From Auricularia sp. M13 (taxonomy: Eukaryota > Basidiomycota > Agaricomycetes > Auriculariales > Auriculariaceae): a DNA stretch of 64,000 nucleotides. This document shows positions 55,608 through 64,000 of the stretch, in pieces; positions within the stretch are counted from its first letter, which is position 1, and each line of letters opens with the position of its first letter. A model generated the notes under the pieces. That model saw only the letters and a program-made list of their open reading frames with translations. It was not told where the DNA came from and searched no databases. The stretch covers positions 2,108,001-2,172,000 of the forward strand of contig CM073203.1 of assembly GCA_037042915.1 (NCBI GenBank), in the 5' to 3' direction. The translations under genes and the position numbers were made by a program.

Positions 55608-56664
55608 TATTGGGCGGGTAATAGGGAAAGAATCAGGTACGAGTAGTCCCAGGTTATAAACATCAGAGACAGTGAGCTGCTTGGCTGTTCCAGCGATTGT
55701 CGAGGGAGGCGGGCCGCTCGCCGATCACGCCTGAGTTCATCGCGGTATGGATACGGACCGAGGCCAGCCTGTTATGGGCGGTATCATAGGCCCATGCATG
55801 CGTCTGTACAATTTCGTGAAGTGAAAAATGATGGATATAAGGAAATCAACTCCCTAAGTAGTATCAACCTTTCACCCGAGGCTCAGCCTCAAGGCGCATT
55901 GAGGTTACTGCGAGCCCCACACCGACCTACGCACCGGCGCCATGGCACTCAAGAATGAACGGGAGACACTGTCTGAGCCTCGAGCATATTAGATGCACTG
56001 CGTCGACGAGTCGTATGTAGTATTATGTAGCACGGATTGATCTTCTTTTTCGGTATGGACGTCGAGTCTTGATTCATAGCAGTTAGATTCAGGCAGAAGG
56101 CGACCCAAGTGAAGGGTGCGTCAGTGGCCACCGCATCGTAATCGTACAGAAGAAAAGCGAATTGCAAGCGGCAAGCCTGAAATGGGTCCGGAGGACTCGG
56201 CAACAGCCGTTCTCATTCCTAGTGTCCTCTCCGCATCGACCTCGTTTGAGCGGCAAATTAGCCTTGAGTACCGAAGTTTTCTAGTCTGAGCTTTTATCAG
56301 CTGGAGAATTCACGATGTATAAGCATTAGCGCTCCCGAGAGCGGAGCGCGGTGTCCACAGCCCGGCTCGTTTTCTCGACACCTCGCTCGTAGCAACGACG
56401 CATAGATCGCAATGGTGTCCGTTGGAGCTTCGGCGCTATCCATTTCTCAAAGTATGCCACATCATGCTACCCTTTTATGGATATAGAACCGTTTTTCACG
56501 GCGTCTGCGGCGCTGGAAACTGTTGACGCATGACTCCCCAATGTTTGCCTCTCTGGCTGGAGCCGACGCATGAACCGATGCAAGCACACGGTAGCAGTAT
56601 CCAGGTATAAAAGCCGACGCTTATCCTGGACTTGAGATGTGTTTATCGCATTTCAGCTTCTGCC
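55608..56664. promoter_or_regulatory. Divergent intergenic region of about 1.1 kb
   Basis: Between the six-hairpin gene (-) and P450 copy 2 (+). No gene. A TATA-like tataaa lies near 56607, about 60 nt before the P450 start. Confidence 0.45.
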
Positions 56665-58817
56665 ATGTTCTCACTAAAGCTTGGCTTTTGCGTCTGCGTC
56701 GCGGCACTGCTGTTCCTCGTACGGCGCATCATCAAGCGCAAAGGACTGCCACTTCCACCGGGACCACCTCAGCTTCCAATTTTGGGGAATGCATTGCAGA
56801 TGCCTGCCGCGAGCGAGCGCGCATGGGTGAAGTTCTCAGAGTGGGCGGCCACATACGGTGCGCATTATCCTTTTCTTATCCAGCACGAGATAATCATACT
56901 CACGCTGGCATGCCTTGGTTAGGCGACGTTGTGTATCTAAATGTGCTGGGTCAGCCCATCTTGATCCTGGGTTCTGCACAAGCTGCGATAGACCTGCTCG
57001 TCAAGAGAGGGGCAACCTATTCGGATCGGCCTCGGTTTACAATGGCGAAGCTGTATGTTTATACAATCGAATCATCCACCTCATTATAGAACCTCGCAGC
57101 TCCGGATGGGCGGGAGGCTTCGCTATCATGCCTTACGACGACCGTTTCCGTCACGCGCGCCGACTGTCAAGTCGATCTCTCAACTCGCGTGCCGTGGCCC
57201 AATACTCGCCCCTACATGCCGAAACGACGAGACTTCTATTAATGAAGTTTCTTCAGGATCCTGAGCGTTTCTCAGATCATATCCGCTGGCAAGTCGTGAT
57301 TACTCGGCGTAACAGGGTGAGGAACTGAACCGATACCTTCCAGGGCCGCCGGACGTTCCATTCTTAAGATTGCATATGGATTCAATGTGCAAGACCAGGA
57401 CAATCAGCTTGTCAAGCTCGCTGAGGTTTCGCTGAATATTTTCTCCGAGTCGTCAGCACCTGGATGGGCGGTCGATTCGTTCCCAGCTTGTGAGTATCAA
57501 GCTTTATAGCCACCACATTGCCTTCCACTCGCATTGTAGTGAGGCATCTTCCCCGTTGGTTCCCCGGTGCGGGCTTCCTGCGCCAAGCAGACATATGGAG
57601 GGAGCAAGCTACGGGTATGCTTCGAATTCCATTTGAGATGGTCAAAGAATGCATGGTAAGCCTGGATTTATTATTGCAAGCGGGATACTGATATAAGCGC
57701 AGCAAGGTGGAGGTGAATCAGTAACGCCCTCGGTGTCAACGTCTCTCACCGCGACTCTGCTGTGCGATGAGGACGGAAACCCTGTATCAAAAGAAGACGA
57801 GGCCTTGATTATGTCTGTCGTGGGCTCGCTGTACGGCGGTTCGTGTGCACGCTTCCCTAGGGGCGGCTATTCGCTCACAATCTGGACATAGGAGGAGCTG
57901 ACACCGTGAGCCCGCATTTTAGACCATCTGCTGGTTACTGACGCACCCTTGTAGACCGTCTCTGCGATGCTCTCATTTTTCCTAGCCGTGACGCTCCACC
58001 CCGAAATCCAAAAGCGCGCGCAGGATGAAATCGATGCGCTTACTTGCGGAACGAGATTGCCGGTCTTCGAGGACCGCGCGAAACTGCCGTATGTCGAAGC
58101 GATCGCATGGGAAGTGCAGCGATGGAATCCTGTTGGTCCATTAGGTGCGTCGTGCTCTCTTTCAGCTCGGTACACCCCGCCGAGATGTCTTCGATATTTC
58201 AGGCGTGCCGCATTGCTGCTTGTCAGAGGATGAGTATCGAGGGTATCGCGTCCCCGCGGGGACCGTCATCTTCTCAAATACCTGGTGAGCCGCCGGGCCT
58301 CTTCAACCGCCTCCTTCACCGGCGTACTATCCACATTCTTAAGACGCCTAGGCAAATCCTTCACGATGAGAAGCATTACCCCGATCCATTGACCTTCAAG
58401 CCCGAAAGATATCTCACCAGGAAAACAGCCGACGCAGACGACATAAACGTCGATCCGCGGACCTATGCTTATGGATTCGGGCGCAGGTTTCTCAGTTCTT
58501 TTCCATGTGGGAATGCCACTGACAGCACGCATATAGGGAATGTCCGGGGCGCTACTTTGCGGACCACTCGATTTGGCTCATGATTGCCTCAATCCTGGCG
58601 ACTTTCAATATTTCTAGAGCCAAAGATGAGCAAGGACTCGAGATATTGCCTGAGATTGAGTATTCAGGCGGTATAATCAGGTGTGGCGATGTTCAACGGA
58701 CCCAGCCACCTCACGATCGTTCAATGCTGATTTTCTCGCAGCCATCCGCTACCCTTTCGGTGCAGCATACAGCCGAAGCCCTCAGCCCCCACACTGTTTG
58801 CCGGAAATAATGCATGA
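56665..58817 (+). CDS. Cytochrome P450 (12 exons), about 516 aa, copy 2
   Basis: Exons 56665-56857, 56923-57052, 57100-57288, 57344-57489, 57540-57655, 57703-57838, 57892-57905 (14 nt), 57955-58144, 58203-58284, 58352-58486, 58537-58680, 58742-58817. Motifs: anchor MFSLKLGFCVCVAALLFLV, PPGPPQLPILGNAL, helix I GGADTTVSAMLSFF, ExxR in EAIAWEVQRWNPV, PERYL, and heme loop FGRRECPGRYF. Exons 2-11 have exactly the lengths of copy 1. Intron 3 uses GC (TG|GCAAGT) where copy 1 has TG|GTAAGC. It points away from copy 1, with TIM50 and the six-hairpin gene between them; a third, partial copy follows directly. Confidence 0.92.
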
Positions 58818-58984
58818 GTCAATCGTCAATATCGCTGTGGAGGATAGAAATGTAAATGCCTCCGCTATGTACTTCGTGGCGTGTTTGTGCCTGTTTATAT
58901 GTAGCTCTCTTCTTTCAGAATCTTATGGCTGCCCATTCAGCGCTCCAGCGCCTTGCCCGGTGTTTCTTCCTGAGTATATCCTCT

Positions 58985-59494
58985 CCGACTCGCTTAAGCA
59001 GATGCCAGAGCAACGTCATGACGAGATCGTGACCCTGTGGCCCACATGTCTGCGACCAGATGCGGCCACTCGACCCTTTTCCGCTGCTTGGAAGCAACGC
59101 AGATGACACGACTATGGTTAACTGGGATCCCCGGAGCTACACGTTTGGATTTGGCCGCAGGTGCGCATGCAAACGGTATTAGAACAGCAGTGACGTTGAT
59201 CAATCCCAGGGAATGCCCGGGGCGGTTTGTTGACTTGCCGATTCAGCTATCTGGCTCATGGTCACGTTGACTCTGTCGACGTTCGAAATTTCAATGGCTC
59301 GCGACGAGCAAGGACGCGAGTTCGTACCCGAGGTGAAGTACACCAGTGGCTTAATTAGGTGCGACACATATTTTTGCCCGTGGCCCCCGCCGTTCGCAGC
59401 TCACATGCATCGCACCAGCAACCCTCTGCCTTTCAAATACTCCATTATACCGAGGTCGTCGACTGCGTCGGTCCTTATCAAGTCTGCTCTATGA
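58985..59494 (+). pseudogene. Truncated third P450 copy (heme-binding end only)
   Basis: Matches the last three exons of the neighbouring P450s. It has a degenerate equivalent of exon 10 (RHDEIV, then NWDPRSYTFGFGRR), an intron with gtgcgc donor, GECPGRFV, then after a frame shift SAIWLMVTLTLSTFEIS, ARDEQGREFVPEVKYTSG and a last exon SNPLPFKYSIIPRS. No upstream exons are present. A partial tandem duplication of copy 2 followed by decay is the simplest origin. Confidence 0.82.
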
Positions 59495-59586
59495 TGCTCT
59501 CTGTAGCTATGACTCTTCGCTCGACGACTGTTTGCTGAGGTATATTGTACAATTAACGCATGCGAAGGAGCGCGTCTCAGGTCGTA

Positions 59587-61312
59587 TCAGAGCTGGAGAG
59601 ATCCGCTCCAATCGAAGACCCCATTTGTCGATGAAGTTGCTGCTTGCGCGAATCCCTTGACGGTCTGATAGTCTGGATCTCCGCCGCCATTGACGTTTAT
59701 CTGGATGTAATCAGGACGCTGAATCGCTCTCCGTGAAACCTTTTGCGAACCTCGTAATCTTCGCCTTGATGCGGATCGGGATTGGTGATGAACTCCCTGG
59801 TACCTTGCATGACGACACGACACGGGAAGGAGGAACGACATACCAGTAGAGCCACGGGATGCCCCATCCGTTGACCTTCTGCATGTTGCTCACGAGATTG
59901 GCGGTGCGCCCGCCCCCAACGAGGCTGCCCCATTCTCCAACAATTATCTTCTTACCGGAAGCCTTGGCCTGGTCGATGGCGTTCTGCATATAGGAATCGT
60001 AACCGCTTCAATAGACTCAGTGAGGTGAAGCGAGTAAGAAGATTTAACTGACTCTGTATAGTCATGAATCTCGACGACGTCGATGGCAGGACAGTTCGAC
60101 GAGAAAAAATAGCCTGTGCGCGGTTAGACGCCCTGAAGTATTGGCTAGTCTTCTTACTCTGGACAGAGGTGCCTGCAGAGTTGCCTCCGGTGAGAATGAG
60201 CTGGTTCCTATCGCCAACGTTGGCTCGTATCTGCGGAACGTCAAGTATTTGGTTCGTCGCAGTTTAAAGTACACATTGCCCGCGGCCTCACCTGTGTTGC
60301 GACCTTGCACACCCAATCCAAATGTTGAGTAAAGAATTCGGAGCCCTGGTTTATCATCGGTCTGCAAGAAGTCTCTCAGCAGCAGCGAACTCCGGCTGGG
60401 CCAGTCTCAGCGTACTCGTTCATGACGGAGTAGCCGAAGATGTAATCGGCGAGGAATGACCATGCCTGGTTTCCCACGAGCGCATTCTTGTGAATGTTGA
60501 GCATGTAAGTGATGCGCTGGCTGGTGACTCAGTATATGCTCGATCTCAGGAAATCGGAACGAGCCTGATTATAGTCATCGAGAGCGGCCGCACTGGTATA
60601 AAACCCACTTTCTCCATACTTGGCCCTATCTGATGGCCGTGAGAAAAGCTCTGGCTACATAAAGGCTGGTATCGTTTACAAGGACCACCAGCTGCGAGGG
60701 TGTTCTCTGCAATACAAGACGTCAGTGAATTTTCGGCGGCGGAGAGGGTGTTACGAACTGTCGTAGACGCAAATGAGAAGCTTGATGTTCCAGGCATGTG
60801 CATCCACCTATCGCACAGCCTGTAAGTAGCACGACGGCCAGGCGTTTATGGAAAGACCGACCATCAACTGATCGATCTAGACGAACAGGACTTTCAGCCT
60901 GAGGGCGAGCACAAATGATAGACATAACTCGCCTTATTGAGGATTGTATCGTTGTATTGCCTGGATGCGGCGAGGTATCAGCCGCGTACGAGTTGCCCTG
61001 TAAGACAGGTATCCCTGACCTGATCTGGTTAGGTTCAAGGTCCGGAGTGGCGGCGTTGCTGCTGTTCTTCTGTCCAGCGGAAACACCGTTTACGAACGTC
61101 CGGAGCACCTGTACGACTGGTGTCAGAGCGTTCTACAATTCACACGGAACACGCACCTTCATATTGGCGTTGTTCATGCTCTGGAACAACGCAGAACGCT
61201 CGTTGGCCGGTAGCGCATAGGCAAAGTAGTTATTTGCGCCTGCAAACGAGTTGAAGCCAGAAACATGAGGAGCTGCTGCAGCGAGAACGGTTGCAAGAAG
61301 AAGCACACGCAT
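59587..61312 (-). CDS. Secreted GH5-like glycoside hydrolase, about 355 aa
   Basis: Probable endo-mannanase or glucanase-type (beta/alpha)8 enzyme. Fourteen exons: 61312-61157, 61108-61020, 60960-60933, 60876-60862, 60807-60759, 60716-60696, 60629-60565, 60516-60416, 60361-60292, 60230-60158, 60113-60053, 60005-59844, 59796-59751, 59718-59587. Signal peptide MRVLLLATVLAAAAPHVSG. Landmarks: FAGANNYFAYALP, KVLRTFVNGVSAG, LLICVYDKNTLAAGDRAKYG, acid/base Glu in GYSVMNEPMINQG, VEIHDY, nucleophile Glu in IIVGEWGSLVGGGR, PWLYWEF. Introns 3 and 7 need GC donors (AAG|GCGAGT, CAG|GCTCGT), and the last intron is only 32 nt, so the 3' junction or gene integrity is uncertain. Exons 4 and 6 are 15 and 21 nt. 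Confidence 0.8.
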
Positions 61313-61589
61313 GCTGGGGATTGTCAGTGCAGCGGGTTGCAACACGCCACCCGCGATGCGGTATTTATACTGTTGCCAGACTACATGTGCTTCCCCAGCT
61401 GGCACGGAACCAGACGCGCGCGTCTCAGTAGGTCAGGTCAGGTGCGTAGTCAATGTTGTGTCCATGTCTTTATTGTCAGCCACAGAGAGCGGCAAACACA
61501 GAGCTATCCTCGCCATATGAGGCTATCACGGCCCCCGATGAAGACCACGAAGACATGCCCGATCAGACTGCCGAAGAGGTCGAAGTGAT

Positions 61590-62790
61590 GATCACGCAAT
61601 ACTAGTTCGTTTTGAGACACCCTCGTGACGGCCATTGATACCCAAGTGTAGGACGCCCACAGAATTTACAGCAGTCGTAAGCATCGAGAACACGCCTCTT
61701 GAGCGGAATTTTATGTAGGGCGCACGGCTCGATCTCGTGGGCCAGAGTGATGGGCGCTTGCAGGTGGTTTGAATGTTTGCAGATGGCCGCTCACATACGC
61801 TCCACATTGACATGCTGGCGAAGAGTCGAGGTGGGACAGATAAGCAATTGCATAAAGGCGCCTGGTAGTGATCACAACCCGGCGGCTTCCTGCTCCCCAG
61901 CAACAATGGTAGTGAGCGTTGAGGATATTCCAAGTTCGAGCAGCGTTCCGGATAGCTTGAAGTTTTCGGAAGAGGAAGGACCAATAGTCCGAGAAGGCGA
62001 AGTTATGCCTATGGCTCACAGTCCAGTGCCGCACATCCCCTTCCCGTCGACTAGTCTTACATCCTTCTGCCTGCAGACTTCTACCGACACGATTGCATCG
62101 AGTCCGTCGACAAAAAGGTCCAGAATGGAACGGAACGGGAAGAAGTCATTCCAGTCGCTCGGGGAAGCGAAGACGATAGTCATGTCCGTTGTATATTTGG
62201 CCTAAAACCGGTTAGGACATCGAGCCTGTCTTTGAGATGCAGTTCCAGATCCAGCGAACGGAGCGACGGTGCCCCCCAGCGCTTGTCGGCGGTGGATGCA
62301 GTCCAAGGATGGCCTTTCGCCCTGTTATAGGGAAGTGGCTAGTGATATTCGCTGTACTTGTGCTAGATATGCGTAAAATCGCACAGCAATGGCAGAAATA
62401 GACCCTTTTAGAAGCCATTGCGTGCGCCAATATTGTGAAAAGCAAATTTTCGGCCGCTTGACGTGGTTGGCGTGCGGAAAAAGGGCGTGCAGGGCGGCGT
62501 TGGATAGGCAAGAACTAGGTACCCCAGATGTCGATCAACTGCAGCTGCACATCCAAGGGCACAATCAGACTCCTAAAAGGAACAAGAGGCATGCCCTGAA
62601 GCTGGTGAGAAAGAAATGGGTCGAATGTCGCCGGTTGGCGCTATGCGGCGCCATTTTCTAGAAACGCCTGCTACCGCCATCCTGAACTCAATCAGTCGCC
62701 CAGCAGCAACCAGCATGATGTCGGTGAGCAGGTCAGGGAAGAGAGCATCTATCAGTGCCGTTGCGAGAAATCGATGTCTTAGTGGTTGTG
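61590..62790 (-). pseudogene. Decayed F-box-like gene (different subfamily)
   Basis: On the minus strand 62765-62650 reads DALFPDLLTDIMLVAAGRLI and AVAGVSRKWRRIA, a recognisable F-box. Further on come APSLRSLDLELHLKDRLDVL (about 62270-62211) and SDWNDFFPFRSILDLFVDGL (about 62165-62106), typical LRR-like text, but these pieces lie in different frames separated by stops without evident introns. No intact start was found. It is most likely a pseudogene, though unrecognised introns cannot be excluded. Confidence 0.45.
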
Positions 62791-62926
62791 AGGAACGTGG
62801 AGCAAAGCTTCGTAAACAACGTACACGTCTTTTCTGAAATTCGCTAAGTAAGTAGCTACCATCTAAGTACTAATAATGAGCCATATCTATTGTCTATGAG
62901 TATCCGATTGACCATTACAAGCGAAA

Positions 62927-64000
62927 CTATCTATCCCAAGCCATTCGTTTGGCATATTCTCTAATGCGACTAACATAGCGCTCCTGGATCTCGTCGCCGT
63001 GTCCACTGGCGACCTTCAAGACGAGCTCATTCAACGGGGTTGAGCCCAACACGTCGACGTGGTCGGCAGTCTGTGCGCCACCGCGCAGATTATAATTTGG
63101 CTGATGTGGAAGCTGCAAGCATGGTAACTTCAGGACACACATTGCAGATGGACCGCACATGGCGCACCTCATACGTGACGATCGTAATCCCACCCGGATT
63201 CCAGCGCGGTCTCCTCCATCCCTCAGCGCACATGGCGCCGAGGGAGAGCAAGCTGACCGTGCCGTCGCCCTCGCCGAACTTGACGCCGTTGCGCACCTTG
63301 ATGGGCGTCTCTGGCCGGTCATCCGTCACGCCGACGTCGATCCAGCTCGGCCGCACGAGAGGCATGTCAAGCGGCGGACGCGAGCTCGTGCATTCCGTGT
63401 CCACGGCGCAAGTCGCATCGGGCGAGTCGGCCATCGCGGCCTCCTCATATTGGTACGCCCCGCGGGCGTACCAGTAGGACCGCTTCGCGTAGAGGTCAGT
63501 GGGCAATTGATTAAAGCCTTCAGGATGGGAACACACCTCGGTGTCCTTTCCGTGGCCATACGCGCAAAAAAGCTTCATACTCGGCGCGTTGGGCAGTCTG
63601 CAGCTCGGTCAGTGACCATTCGTCACCGAAAAGGAAGACAAACCTGATCTCGAGCGGGTTCCCCCACTTCCTGAAATCCTTGTCATTTTTCCGCAATTGC
63701 TCCTCGTTCCTCTCGATGCCGAACGAATAATTACTGGCAATCATGCGCTGGTACGCTTGCGGGGTGTGCTCGAGGACCCAACTGCTCGCCTCGTCCACCG
63801 TCATGTTGCTCAGCCCGGGCTGGAACTCCTCACGGAAGCTGACGAACTGCCCATGCGAGACACCCTCGTGTGGGCAGTCGGGCGGGTCGTCGGGCGCATG
63901 TGTCGTGTTGCCCCAGATAGCCGATCCGCCCTGAGACGCATGTTGAATACGAGGAGCGGAATACGAGAATTGAGCTGCTCACCTTCATCCACATGCTCGC
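62927..64000 (-). CDS. LRO1: Phospholipid:diacylglycerol acyltransferase (PDAT), C-terminal part
   Basis: Makes triacylglycerol by moving a fatty acid from phospholipid to diacylglycerol at the ER (LCAT-like family). The 5' part lies beyond the window. Exons seen: 64000-63983 (partial), 63930-63644, 63597-63537, 63482-63168, 63112-62927. Landmarks: GGSAIWGNTTHAPDD, NPLEIRLPNAPSMKLFCAYG, RSYWYARGAYQYEEA, FGEGDGTVSLLSLGAMC (catalytic Asp), TYELPHQPNYNLRGG and TADHVDVLGSTPLNEL (catalytic His). The nucleophile Ser and membrane anchor are outside. All introns are GT-AG and in frame. Confidence 0.95.

Noticed and set aside
1-64000. CRISPR arrays, rRNA operons, prophage or virus-like elements
   Set aside because: No regularly spaced short repeats, rRNA sequence, reverse transcriptase, integrase, capsid or long terminal repeat signature was seen; the genome is eukaryotic.

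Overview
The window is a piece of a filamentous basidiomycete (Agaricomycete-type) nuclear genome. The evidence is dense genes on both strands, many 45-70 nt introns with gtgcgt/gtgagt donors and ctgac/ctaac branch points, GC-rich coding DNA, and typical families (F-box-like LRR proteins, multi-intron P450s, a 7TM family, PDAT, ERV14, CMC4, TIM50). No rRNA, convincing tRNA, CRISPR array or virus-like element was found. Gene models were spliced by hand from reading frame, splice sites and remembered family sequence; no database was searched.

Layout. 0-12 kb: carnitine acetyltransferase (5' end outside), a small unknown gene, an F-box protein, an intronless P450, a 2.4 kb gene-free stretch and ribosomal protein uL4. 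12-26 kb: F-box protein, membrane-anchored glutaredoxin-like protein without its active-site cysteine, GH29 alpha-L-fucosidase, GPI-type aspartic protease, F-box gene with an in-frame stop, and a secreted epoxide-hydrolase-like enzyme whose fifth intron carries a 0.68 kb TIR element with an 8-bp target duplication. 26-32 kb: zinc-knuckle protein with GW/WG repeats, a TIR element abutting an F-box fragment, and a 7TM protein. 32-43 kb: a metzincin-H-type lectin fusion with a tandem-repeat upstream region, and an inverted, decayed copy of the whole block 7 kb away next to the ERV14 3' end. Between them lie an unknown gene, CMC4 (7-nt microexon) and a LITAF-domain protein. ERV14 appears to need a 4-nt microexon. 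44-49 kb: a secreted protein of unknown function whose start codon touches a TIR element, then a gene-poor stretch. 49-62 kb: two paralogous 12-exon P450s pointing outward around TIM50 and a six-hairpin glycosidase-like gene, a P450 fragment, and a GH5-type enzyme; all five inferred GC-AG introns of the window lie here. 62-64 kb: an F-box remnant and the 3' end of PDAT (LRO1).

The window is not one pathway. Housekeeping genes (uL4, TIM50, CMC4, ERV14, PDAT, carnitine acetyltransferase) are interleaved with accessory ones (secreted hydrolases, P450s, F-box family, lectin-protease). The most unusual points are the metzincin-H-lectin protein with its inverted pseudogene block, the clustering of GC-AG introns, the microexons, and the GW-repeat zinc-knuckle protein.
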